Positions 8,116 to 15,528 of a DNA stretch of 47,247 nt are shown piece after piece; within the stretch, counting starts at the first letter, position 1, and each line of letters begins with the position of its first letter. Origin of the DNA: Alkalithermobacter paradoxus (lineage in GTDB: Bacteria > Bacillota > Clostridia > Peptostreptococcales > Peptostreptococcaceae); assembly GCA_002029295.1 (NCBI GenBank), contig MZGW01000011.1:1-47247 (forward strand), in the 5' to 3' direction. The translations under genes and the position numbers were made by a program. The notes under the pieces are model-generated. The model saw only the letters and a list, made by a program, of their open reading frames with translations, was not told the DNA's origin and did no database searches.

Positions 8116-9453
8116 CTATTTTTTTGTTAATTCATATATTGCACTAGCATATATTTTTGAAGCCTTAATTAAATCATCGATAACGATGTACTCATTAGCT
8201 TGATGCTCAACTTTTGGCTTTCCTGGGAACACAGATCCAAATGCAACGCAGTTATCTATAGCTCTTGCGTAAGTTGCACCACCAGAAGATAAAGGAGTTG
8301 AATCAAGTCCTGTTTCTCTTTCAAATACTTCTTTTAATGTTTTTATAAGCACATGATCTTCAGGAAGATATATTGATTTTAGGAAGTCGTGCTCTATGTA
8401 CTCAAGATTGTAAGCACTTGCTTTTTCTTTTATAGCATCTTCTATTACTTTCTTATCAAAAGTAACAGGAATTCTTACATCTAATCCAACTTCTTCCATA
8501 TCTTTATTAATATTTACTTTTCCTACATTAATAGTTAATTTTCCAGAGGCACTATCTTCACAATTTGGAATTATAGTTTCTCCGTTATAAGTTTCTTTAA
8601 GAACCTGTGCAACAAATTTAACAACGTTAGATTTTATTCCAAGGTTGTTAAGTGCTATAAGTAGTCTTGAGATAGCATTTATTCCATATTCAGGCTTTGC
8701 AGCGTGAGAAGCCTTTCCTATAACAGTTACGCTTTCTTTGTTTGAATCGTATTCAAATCCTAATCTGTCAAGTTCCTTACATAATTCATCAATTTTTACA
8801 TCAGAGTAAGTTACTTTATCTGGAACAGAATTGAAAGCAGTTCCTCCAGAGAAAGTTATTTCAGATGAATTATTAGATCTTAATATAACTTGAAGAAGTC
8901 CCTTTTCTGCATTTATCATAGGGAATGTAGAATCTGGAGTAAATCCGTAAGATGGAATTTCCTCATTCTCGAGATATTTAGTCATATCTCTCCATAGATT
9001 TTCTTCATCAGTTCCAAATATGAATCTAACCCTTTTATTAAACTCAAAACCTAAGTCCATAAGTGCTTTTACTGCATATATAGCAGCTAAAGTTGGAGCC
9101 TTATCATCTTGAGTTCCTCTACCGTATATTTTACCATCATCAATTACAGCATCAAAAGGAGGATATATCCAGCTTTCTATCTCACCTTCAGGAACAACAT
9201 CAAGATGACCTAATATACCTATCATTTCATCACCTTGTCCAATTTCAGCGTATCCATAATATCCATTTCCATAGAATGTTCTAAATCCTAAAGACTCACA
9301 AAGTGATAGAGTATATCTCAAAGCTTTATCTATATTTTCTCCAAATGGAAACTGTTCACATCCATCTGAAAGCACACTAGGAATTCTAACTAATTCCTGT
9401 ATAGACGATATCATCTCATCTTTTAATTCATCGATTCTTTTCTTGAAATCCAT
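8116..9453 (-). CDS. M20-family dipeptidase (PepV/Sapep type)
   Basis: A 445-residue cytoplasmic metallopeptidase of family M20. Zinc-ligand motifs: GHLDVVPEG at about 82-90, GRGTQDDKAP at about 111-120, TDEEN at about 148-152, TPDSTFP at about 171-177 and EHQANEY near the C terminus. The insertion domain between the two catalytic parts matches PepV/Sapep dipeptidases. It is the first gene of a minus-strand operon with the YfcC carrier. In streptococci a similar peptidase (often called ArcT) belongs to the arginine deiminase operon, so freeing arginine from peptides is a reasonable inference. The ribosome site ataaaggggg lies upstream of the ATG. Confidence 0.9.
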   Translation of the reverse strand: MDFKKRIDELKDEMISSIQELVRIPSVLSDGCEQFPFGENIDKALRYTLSLCESLGFRTFYGNGYYGYAEIGQGDEMIGILGHLDVVPEGEIESWIYPPFDAVIDDGKIYGRGTQDDKAPTLAAIYAVKALMDLGFEFNKRVRFIFGTDEENLWRDMTKYLENEEIPSYGFTPDSTFPMINAEKGLLQVILRSNNSSEITFSGGTAFNSVPDKVTYSDVKIDELCKELDRLGFEYDSNKESVTVIGKASHAAKPEYGINAISRLLIALNNLGIKSNVVKFVAQVLKETYNGETIIPNCEDSASGKLTINVGKVNINKDMEEVGLDVRIPVTFDKKVIEDAIKEKASAYNLEYIEHDFLKSIYLPEDHVLIKTLKEVFERETGLDSTPLSSGGATYARAIDNCVAFGSVFPGKPKVEHQANEYIVIDDLIKASKIYASAIYELTKK

Positions 9454-9488
9454 CTTTCATCCCCCTTTATATTTTTATATTTACTCAT
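9423..9488 (-). CDS. Possible 21-residue leader peptide overlapping the start of the dipeptidase gene
   Basis: On the minus strand an ATG at 9488-9486 has a strong ribosome site (aaaggag) five bases upstream. It opens a 21-residue frame (begins MSKYKNIKG) that runs over the dipeptidase start in another frame and stops at 9423. No homology is recognised. It may allow translational coupling or regulation, or be chance. Confidence 0.25.
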   Translation of the reverse strand: MSKYKNIKGDERWISRKESMN

Positions 9489-9504
9489 AAAAACTCCTTT
9501 TTAT

Positions 9505-9533
9505 ATCATATAAAATTATTATGAACTTTTCAA
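9505..9533 (-). promoter_or_regulatory. Sigma-A promoter of the dipeptidase-YfcC operon
   Basis: Read on the minus strand: TTGAAA (9533-9528), a 17-base spacer and TATGAT (9510-9505), about 50 bases before the dipeptidase start. Close to consensus. Confidence 0.6.
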
Positions 9534-9534
9534 G

Positions 9535-9552
9535 CTTGAATACGTTTTCACA
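9535..9552. promoter_or_regulatory. ARG-box-like site between the divergent arginine operons
   Basis: CTTGAATACGTTTTCACA matches the B. subtilis-type ARG box (CATGAATAAAAATTCAAG) at about 12 of 18 positions, with the TGAAT and TTCA arms correctly spaced. It lies just upstream of the minus-strand -35 box and about 30 bases upstream of the arcA -10 box, a good place for an ArgR/AhrC activator to serve both operons. Confidence 0.35.
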
Positions 9553-9583
9553 AAGAATATATCTTATCTGTCATTATTACAGG

Positions 9584-9589
9584 TATAAT
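9584..9589 (+). promoter_or_regulatory. Probable -10 box of arcA, without a good -35 box
   Basis: TATAAT at 9584-9589 lies 40 bases before the arcA start. No recognisable -35 hexamer stands 16-18 bases upstream, as expected for a promoter needing an activator. CTGT(N7)ACAG lies across the -35 region at 9568-9582. Confidence 0.4.
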
Positions 9590-9629
9590 CTCATATCATA
9601 GTATTAAAAGCGGACAAAGGGGGAGTTAA

Positions 9630-10862
9630 ATGGATAGGAAAAGTATGAATGTCTATTCAGAAATAGGAAAACTAAAAACTGTATTACTTCATAGGCCAGG
9701 AAAAGAAATAGAAAATTTAACACCTGACCTTATGGGACGACTGCTATTCGATGACATACCTTATTTGAAAGTTGCAAGAGAAGAACATGACTCATTTGCA
9801 AATATATTCAGAAATAATGGAGTTGAAGTTTTATATGTAGAAGACCTAATTTCAGAATGTATGACTGATAATGAAGTTAAGAACATGTTTTTAGATGATT
9901 TTATCAATGAAGCAAATGTACAAAGCCAAAAGAAGATAGAGTTAATAAAAGAATACCTACTAGAATTTCATGACAACAGACAAATGATAGATAAGATGAT
10001 AGAAGGAATAAGAAAAGAAGAAATAAAAGATTATAAAAAGACCTCTTTGATAGATATTATAGACTGTGATCATCCATTCATAATAGACCCTATGCCTAAT
10101 CTTTATTTCGCTAGAGACCCGTTTGCAACTATAGGAAAAGGTATATCTTTAAATAAAATGAAAACAGTTACACGAAATAGAGAAACTCTATTTGCTAAGT
10201 ACATATTTAAGTATCATCATGCATTCAGAGATAGTTATATTCCGCTTTGGTACAAAAGAGAAGAAAGCTGCCCTATAGAAGGTGGGGATATATTAGTTTT
10301 AAGTGATAAATTAATAGCTATAGGTATATCAGAAAGAACAGATCCACTAGCAATAGAAATATTTGCAAAAAATATATTCAAAAGTGATGAAAGTTTTGAA
10401 ACAATACTTGCTTTTGATATACCGAAAAAAAGGGCATTTATGCATCTTGATACTGTATTTACAATGGTTGACTATGACAAATTCACAATACATCCAGAGA
10501 TAGAAGGACCTCTTACACTTTATTCCATAAGAAAAGGATCCGAGAAAGAATTAATTATAGAAAAAGAGACTATGCAATTAGAACAAATACTAGAGAAATA
10601 TCTAGAAGTAGAAAATATAAAACTAATTAGGTGCGGCAATGGAGATACAGTGCATGCAGGTAGAGAACAGTGGAATGATGGTTCAAATACTCTTGCTATA
10701 GCACCAGGGGAAGTTATAGTTTATTCACGAAATCATGTAACCAATAAGATTTTAGAGGAAAATGGAATAAAGCTGCATATAATGCCATCTTCAGAACTAT
10801 CTCGTGGACGTGGTGGTCCAAGATGTATGTCTATGCCACTTGTAAGAGAAAATCTAAAATAA
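9630..10862 (+). CDS. arcA: Arginine deiminase
   Basis: A 410-residue cytoplasmic enzyme that hydrolyses arginine to citrulline and ammonia, the first step of the arginine deiminase pathway. Motifs: FARDPFA at about 155-161, EGGDIL at about 217-222, HLDTVF at about 271-276, [12 protein letters not shown] near 353, and the catalytic cysteine in [10 protein letters not shown] near the C terminus (about Cys399). Length equals the family norm of 405-415. The start follows a strong aaagggggagtt site. It leads arcA-argF-arcC with short gaps. Control by ArgR and perhaps by oxygen or energy state is typical of the family; only a weak ARG box is seen here. Confidence 0.97.
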   Translation: MDRKSMNVYSEIGKLKTVLLHRPGKEIENLTPDLMGRLLFDDIPYLKVAREEHDSFANIFRNNGVEVLYVEDLISECMTDNEVKNMFLDDFINEANVQSQKKIELIKEYLLEFHDNRQMIDKMIEGIRKEEIKDYKKTSLIDIIDCDHPFIIDPMPNLYFARDPFATIGKGISLNKMKTVTRNRETLFAKYIFKYHHAFRDSYIPLWYKREESCPIEGGDILVLSDKLIAIGISERTDPLAIEIFAKNIFKSDESFETILAFDIPKKRAFMHLDTVFTMVDYDKFTIHPEIEGPLTLYSIRKGSEKELIIEKETMQLEQILEKYLEVENIKLIRCGNGDTVHAGREQWNDGSNTLAIAPGEVIVYSRNHVTNKILEENGIKLHIMPSSELSRGRGGPRCMSMPLVRENLK

Positions 10863-10877
10863 TGTGGGGGGATTAAA

Positions 10878-11876
10878 ATGCCAGTAAATTTAAGAGGAAG
10901 AAGTTTTTTAACACTTAAAGATTTCACACCAGAGGAGATAAAATATCTACTTGACTTATCTAAAGATCTTAAAAATAAAAAAAGAGCAGGAATAAAAGGG
11001 AATTTATTAGAAGGAAAAAACATAGTGCTTTTATTTGAGAAAACTTCAACAAGAACTAGGTGTGCATTTGAAGTAGCAGCACTCGATGAAGGTGCTCACG
11101 TTACTTTCTTAGGATCTAATGATAGCCAAATGGGAAAAAAAGAATCTATAGAAGATACAGCAAAAGTTCTAGGAAGATACTATGATGGTATAGAGTTTAG
11201 AGGATTTAAACAAGAAACAGTTGAGAATTTAGCAAGAAATGCAGGCGTGCCTGTATGGAATGGTCTTACAGATATGTATCATCCAACTCAGATACTTGCA
11301 GACTTTTTGACTATAACAGAGCATGTTAACAAGTCTTTAAATAAAGTTAAGTTTGTTTATGTTGGAGATGCTAGAAACAATATGGGTAACTCTTTAATGA
11401 TAGGATCTGCAAAGATGGGAATGGATTTTGTTGCACTTGCTCCTAAGGAATTATTCCCAGATGAGAAATTAGTAAATGAAATGAGAGAGGTTGCAAAAAC
11501 AACTGGAGGAAGCATTACCTTAACAGAAGATATAAATGATGTTAAAGGAGCAGATGTAATATATACAGATGTTTGGGTATCTATGGGAGAAGAAGATAAA
11601 TTTGAAGAAAGAATAAATATGCTAAAACCATATCAAGTTAATATGGAAATGATACAAAAAACTGAAAATGAAGATGTAATATTTATGCACTGTCTACCAT
11701 CTTTCCACGACCTTGAAACTAAAGTAGGCAAAGAAATATACGAAAAGTTTGGACTTAAAGAAATGGAAGTTACAGATGAAGTATTTAGATCTAAACACTC
11801 TGTTGTATTTGATGAGGCAGAAAATAGAATGCATACAATAAAAGCTGTTATGGTTGCAACTATTGGAAATATATAG
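10878..11876 (+). CDS. argF: Ornithine carbamoyltransferase (catabolic, ArcB role)
   Basis: A 332-residue cytoplasmic enzyme that, in this pathway, splits citrulline with phosphate into ornithine and carbamoyl phosphate. Carbamoyl-phosphate motif STRTR at about 55-59, HPTQILADF at about 133-141 and the ornithine-site motif HCLPSFHD at about 273-280 are present. Length fits. It lies 15 bases after arcA and 14 bases before arcC, so it acts in catabolism, although the same protein type also serves arginine synthesis. Good ribosome site tggggggatt. Confidence 0.96.
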   Translation: MPVNLRGRSFLTLKDFTPEEIKYLLDLSKDLKNKKRAGIKGNLLEGKNIVLLFEKTSTRTRCAFEVAALDEGAHVTFLGSNDSQMGKKESIEDTAKVLGRYYDGIEFRGFKQETVENLARNAGVPVWNGLTDMYHPTQILADFLTITEHVNKSLNKVKFVYVGDARNNMGNSLMIGSAKMGMDFVALAPKELFPDEKLVNEMREVAKTTGGSITLTEDINDVKGADVIYTDVWVSMGEEDKFEERINMLKPYQVNMEMIQKTENEDVIFMHCLPSFHDLETKVGKEIYEKFGLKEMEVTDEVFRSKHSVVFDEAENRMHTIKAVMVATIGNI

Positions 11877-11890
11877 TGGGGGATGAAAAA

Positions 11891-12826
11891 ATGAAAAATA
11901 AGATTGTTGTAGCATTAGGGGGAAATGCTTTAGGTAATTCACCTAAGGAACAATTAGAATTAGTAAAGAATACTGCAAAGCCTATAGTTGATTTAATAGA
12001 AGAAGGAAATCAGGTAATAATAGCTCACGGCAATGGACCACAAGTTGGCATGATAAACCTAAGTATGGAAACCGCATCAAGGTGCAATTCAAAAACTCCA
12101 GAGATGCCATTTCCGGAATGTGGAGCAATGAGTCAAGGATACATAGGGTATCATCTTCAGAATGCAATAAGAGAGGAACTATTGAATAGAAATCTAGAAA
12201 TGCAAGTAGCTACTGTAGTAACTCAAGTTATAGTAGACAAAAATGATGATGCATTTAACAACCCTACAAAACCTATAGGAGCATTTTATAGTGAAGAAGA
12301 AGCAAAGAGGCTAGAGATAGAAAAAGGATATGTAATGAAAGAAGATGCTGGAAGAGGATATAGACGAGTTGTTCCTTCTCCAATACCTATAGATGTAGCA
12401 GAAAAAGAAATTGTGAAAACTTTAGTTGATAATAATCATATAGTAATAACAGTAGGTGGAGGTGGAATACCTGTAATAAAAGAAAATAACTCTCTTATAG
12501 GAGTTCCTGCTGTTATAGATAAAGACTTTGCTAGTGAAAAAATAGCAGAGATTTTGGATGCTGACTATCTAATAATACTTACTGCTGTTGAGAAAGTAGC
12601 CATAAACTTTGGAAAAGAAAATGAAAAATGGCTAGATACATTAACAGTAGATGAAGCTAATGCATATATAGAAGAAGGACACTTTGCCCCTGGATCTATG
12701 CTTCCAAAAGTTCAAGCAGCTGTAAAGTTTGCAAGTTCAAAGAAAGGAAGAAAAGCATTAATAACTTCTTTAGAAAAAGCAGCTAAAGGAATAAAAGGAG
12801 AAACAGGAACTTTAATAATGGATTAA
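11891..12826 (+). CDS. arcC: Carbamate kinase
   Basis: A 311-residue cytoplasmic kinase of the amino-acid kinase family that makes ATP from carbamoyl phosphate and ADP, the energy-yielding last step of the arginine deiminase pathway. Motifs: VALGGNALG at about 6-14, AHGNGPQVG at about 46-54, VGGGGIPV near 197 and KVQAA near 273. The ATG at 11891 was preferred over an in-frame GTG at 11876, because the latter lies in the ribosome site (tggggga) and overlaps the argF stop; the chosen start gives the normal length. Confidence 0.96.
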   Translation: MKNKIVVALGGNALGNSPKEQLELVKNTAKPIVDLIEEGNQVIIAHGNGPQVGMINLSMETASRCNSKTPEMPFPECGAMSQGYIGYHLQNAIREELLNRNLEMQVATVVTQVIVDKNDDAFNNPTKPIGAFYSEEEAKRLEIEKGYVMKEDAGRGYRRVVPSPIPIDVAEKEIVKTLVDNNHIVITVGGGGIPVIKENNSLIGVPAVIDKDFASEKIAEILDADYLIILTAVEKVAINFGKENEKWLDTLTVDEANAYIEEGHFAPGSMLPKVQAAVKFASSKKGRKALITSLEKAAKGIKGETGTLIMD

Positions 12827-12849
12827 TCTTATATGAAAAATATAAATTT

Positions 12850-12883
12850 AATGTTCCCTTAGTAGGGAACATTATTTTTTTTT
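12850..12883 (+). terminator. Intrinsic terminator of arcA-argF-arcC
   Basis: AATGTTCCCT pairs with the complementary AGGGAACATT, followed by a long T-tract. It ends the arginine operon. Its 3' arm also carries the likely -35 element of the yabG promoter. Confidence 0.9.
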
Positions 12884-12895
12884 GAACATAACATA
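12868..12895 (+). promoter_or_regulatory. Candidate sigma-K promoter of yabG
   Basis: AACA at 12868-12871 (core AC at 12869-12870), 16 bases, then CATAACATA at 12887-12895 fits the B. subtilis sigma-K pattern (mACm - 16 - CATAnnnTA). A second overlapping CATAnnnTA match is at 12892-12900. The site lies 30 bases before the GTG start. B. subtilis yabG is sigma-K dependent, which supports the call. Confidence 0.5.
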
Positions 12896-12925
12896 TATTA
12901 ATCCACAAAAAAGGGGGGATAAATA

Positions 12926-13765
12926 GTGAAAAAAGGGGACTTAGTTGTTAGAAAATCGCATGGAAAAGACGTATTATTTCGTATAATAGATGTTTTAGAA
13001 GATGAAAAAGGAAGAAGAAATGTAGTACTGAAAGGGATTAACTTTAGATTACTAGCAGACTCTCCTATAGATGACTTAGAAGAAGTAAGAGAGGATGAAG
13101 CGGGAAACTACGTTTTTAGCAAAAGAATAGAAGCACTATTTGAAAAGGTGATAAAGGAGAGAACAGATAGAAATAGAAGATATAGTAGAAATACTGAAGG
13201 GTTTGGTAATCCCGGGAAAGTACTCCACTTAGATGGAGATGCTGAGTATATGAAGATATGTCTTGAAGCATACCAAAAGCTTCAAATACAGGCAGTAGGA
13301 ATGGTAGTTGCAGAAGGAGATCAGCATAAAGTTATAAAATCTCTTTTGAATGAGCATTCACCTGATATATTAGTTGTTACAGGCCATGATTCTATACTAA
13401 ATTTTTCCGGAGATTTCAAAGATGTATCAAATTATAGAAACTCACAAAACTTTATAAAAGCTGTTCAAGAAGCTAGAAAGTATGAACCACATATGGACGA
13501 TTTAGTAATATTTGCAGGGGCTTGTCAATCGCACTTTGAGGCATTACTAAAAAATGGAGCAAATTTTGCAAGTTCACCACACAGGATACTTATACATTGT
13601 TTAGATCCTGTATTTGTGGTAGAAAAAATAGCATATTCAAGAATAAATACTGTATTATCACTTAAGGAAATATTAGAAAGTACAATAACTGGAACTAAAG
13701 GGGTAGGTGGGCTAGAAACTAGAGGAAAATACAGAATGGGAATGCCAAAATCTCCATATGATTAA
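12926..13765 (+). CDS. yabG: Sporulation-specific protease YabG
   Basis: A 279-residue soluble cysteine-type protease made in the mother cell that trims spore coat/cortex proteins; in C. difficile it also processes the cortex hydrolase pro-SleC. The N-terminal part (1-60) is a basic, SH3-like segment (KKGDLVVRKSHG...), the catalytic part follows. His154 (VVTGHDS) and Cys200 (FAGACQSHF) are the likely catalytic pair by comparison with C. difficile YabG. The start is a GTG six bases after aaggggggat; an ATG alternative is not available nearby. The next gene overlaps its last eight bases, so the two are translated together. Confidence 0.94.
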   Translation: MKKGDLVVRKSHGKDVLFRIIDVLEDEKGRRNVVLKGINFRLLADSPIDDLEEVREDEAGNYVFSKRIEALFEKVIKERTDRNRRYSRNTEGFGNPGKVLHLDGDAEYMKICLEAYQKLQIQAVGMVVAEGDQHKVIKSLLNEHSPDILVVTGHDSILNFSGDFKDVSNYRNSQNFIKAVQEARKYEPHMDDLVIFAGACQSHFEALLKNGANFASSPHRILIHCLDPVFVVEKIAYSRINTVLSLKEILESTITGTKGVGGLETRGKYRMGMPKSPYD

Positions 13766-15074
13766 AAGTGAGTCTATGGATAGTATATATAAAGATTTGA
13801 TAGCGTATATGGTTTCTAGAAATATTCCTTTAGACTACCATGAAGAAGCCTTAAAGTGTCAAGCTATAATAGAAAGAACAATACTATTTAGAAAAATAAA
13901 AGATGGAGAACATATATACAACAACGTAGATAAAGAAGATATACACCCTAAAGCCTATAAAGCAGTAGAGGATACTCAAAACTTAATTATTATGATTAAA
14001 GATAATCCTATAATAGCTCATTACCATATATCGTGTGGAGGAAGTACCCAAAATAGTGAAAGCGTATTAAATAGAAAGATAGACTATTTAAGAAAAGTAA
14101 CTTGTGAAGAGTGTAAAAGATGTGAAACTTTCACTACGCAAATTAACTTACACATAGAAGAATTAGCACAAAAATTCGGATATTCACTACCATTAGATAA
14201 AATAACTGTATTTAATATAGATAAGGTATTAAAAGTTATTAAAAAAGATGATAGCGATAGAATAGAGGTTTTGGAGGTTTTTGGAAATAGTATAGATCCT
14301 GTAGATTTTATAAATATTCTAAATTTAGATTGTACTAGATTCGGATTTAGGCCTTCTCAAATAACACTATATATCAAAGGATCAGGAAACGGTCTTGGGT
14401 TATGCCAATATGGAGCAAATGAAAAGGCAAAGAACAATTGGAATTTTGATCAAATTTTAAACTACTACTACACTAATATAAATATATGTACAGTAGAAGA
14501 ATTTAATTCCAAATTTCCACTAAAGGGTAAAAAAATATTTATAGACCCAGGGCACGGAGGACATGACAGTGGAAACTGTACAGAAGATGGATTAAGAGAA
14601 AAAGATATTACCTTAAATCTTAGTATAAAGCTAAGAAATGAACTTAAAAAATACGGTATGATAGCAAACCTTAGTAGAGAAAATGATGAGTATTTATCTT
14701 TAGATGAAAGAATAAAAAAATCTAAGGAAGATAAACACGAGATACTTATAAGTATACATGTAAACAAATCAAAATTTGAAAGTATAAATGGTGCAGAAGC
14801 TTTTTGTTACTGGGGAGATACAAATGCAGAAAATTTAGGGAAAGTTATAATGGATTCTATATCAAAAACTACAGGTATAAAAAATAGAGGTGTAAAAGAG
14901 GGGAATTTTTATATACTAAGAGAATGCAGAATAAGTGGATTATATTTTGAAATAGGATATTTATCCAATGAAAGTGAAAAATCAAATTTATCTAATGATG
15001 AATTTATACAAAAATTATCAGAATCAATATGCGAAGGTATTTTGAAATATTATTGCAATAAAATGTTGACATGA
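13758..15074 (+). CDS. SpoIID-like transglycosylase fused to an N-acetylmuramoyl-L-alanine amidase (Amidase_3), no signal peptide
   Basis: A 438-residue two-domain peptidoglycan hydrolase. Residues 1-250 are SpoIID/LytB-like: EEALKCQA at 29-36 (Glu30 is the likely catalytic acid), HISCGGST at 90-97, a CxxCxxC cluster at 116-122 that may bind zinc, and GNGLGLCQYGAN at 210-221. Residues 256-438 are an Amidase_3 (CwlD/CwlC-like) domain: DPGHGGHDSG at 263-272, Glu281, SIHVN at 332-336 (zinc ligands His266, Glu281, His334) and catalytic Glu398 in YFEIGYLSN. No N-terminal membrane segment or signal peptide is present, unlike SpoIID. Its ATG overlaps the yabG stop, so it is coupled to yabG and likely made late in the mother cell. 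A weaker alternative start is 13776. A role in mother-cell wall lysis or in spore wall remodelling is inferred. Confidence 0.85.
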   Translation: MIKSESMDSIYKDLIAYMVSRNIPLDYHEEALKCQAIIERTILFRKIKDGEHIYNNVDKEDIHPKAYKAVEDTQNLIIMIKDNPIIAHYHISCGGSTQNSESVLNRKIDYLRKVTCEECKRCETFTTQINLHIEELAQKFGYSLPLDKITVFNIDKVLKVIKKDDSDRIEVLEVFGNSIDPVDFINILNLDCTRFGFRPSQITLYIKGSGNGLGLCQYGANEKAKNNWNFDQILNYYYTNINICTVEEFNSKFPLKGKKIFIDPGHGGHDSGNCTEDGLREKDITLNLSIKLRNELKKYGMIANLSRENDEYLSLDERIKKSKEDKHEILISIHVNKSKFESINGAEAFCYWGDTNAENLGKVIMDSISKTTGIKNRGVKEGNFYILRECRISGLYFEIGYLSNESEKSNLSNDEFIQKLSESICEGILKYYCNKMLT

Positions 15075-15094
15075 GTGTTAAAAATGTATAAAAT
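15066..15094 (+). promoter_or_regulatory. Upstream sigma-A promoter of veg
   Basis: TTGACA at 15066-15071, a 17-base spacer and TAAAAT at 15089-15094. The -35 box overlaps the stop codon of the preceding gene. Confidence 0.6.
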
Positions 15095-15108
15095 AATACA
15101 TTTATATA

Positions 15109-15137
15109 TTTACAAAAGAGTCAAAATGTGATATTAT
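15109..15137 (+). promoter_or_regulatory. Proximal sigma-A promoter of veg
   Basis: TTTACA at 15109-15114, a 17-base spacer and TATTAT at 15132-15137, 32 bases before the start codon. The veg promoter of B. subtilis is a classic strong sigma-A promoter; two tandem ones are seen here. Confidence 0.65.
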
Positions 15138-15169
15138 GTAAACATATCACAAAGAAGAAGGTGATTTTT

Positions 15170-15436
15170 TTGGCTACCAAACATACTTTAGACAGAATAA
15201 GAAAAAACATCGAAAAGCATTTAGGAGAAAGAATAATTCTAAAGGCTAACAAAGGTAGAAAGAAAATTGTAATAAGGCAAGGAGTAATAGAAAATACTTA
15301 TCCAAGTATTTTTGTAGTAAGAATTGACGATTCAAATAATAACCCGACTAGAGTTTCATATAGCTATTCAGATGTATTAACTTCTACAGTAAAATTACAA
15401 CTTTACAAAAATCACAACAATAGTAATGTATCATAA
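15170..15436 (+). CDS. veg: Veg protein
   Basis: An 88-residue small protein of the Veg family; in B. subtilis Veg affects biofilm matrix expression and spore outgrowth, with no known enzyme activity. The family core LGxRIxLKANKGRKK...YPSxFVV...VSYSYxDVLTxTV is clear. The start is a TTG six bases after aagaaggtg; a longer frame opens at 15128 but lacks a ribosome site and would overlap the promoter. It lies between yabG/amidase and sipL, as in related clostridia, with its own promoters and terminator. Confidence 0.93.
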   Translation: MATKHTLDRIRKNIEKHLGERIILKANKGRKKIVIRQGVIENTYPSIFVVRIDDSNNNPTRVSYSYSDVLTSTVKLQLYKNHNNSNVS

Positions 15437-15437
15437 A

Positions 15438-15472
15438 AATTCTGCCATTTAATTTGGTGGAATTTTTTTTTA
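15438..15472 (+). terminator. Intrinsic terminator of veg
   Basis: AATTCTGCCA pairs with TGGTGGAATT (two G-T pairs), followed by a T-tract. Confidence 0.85.
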
Positions 15473-15528
15473 CTTTCTAAAATAAAATGTAACATGAGTT
15501 AATATATATATTATAGGGGGGGATATAC

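Noticed and set aside
11876-11890. GTG start for arcC giving five extra residues
   Set aside because: The GTG lies inside the ribosome site and overlaps the argF stop; the ATG at 11891 gives the normal carbamate kinase length.
15128-15169. Longer Veg protein starting upstream
   Set aside because: That start overlaps the -10 box of the proximal promoter and has no ribosome site; the TTG at 15170 restores the normal N terminus.
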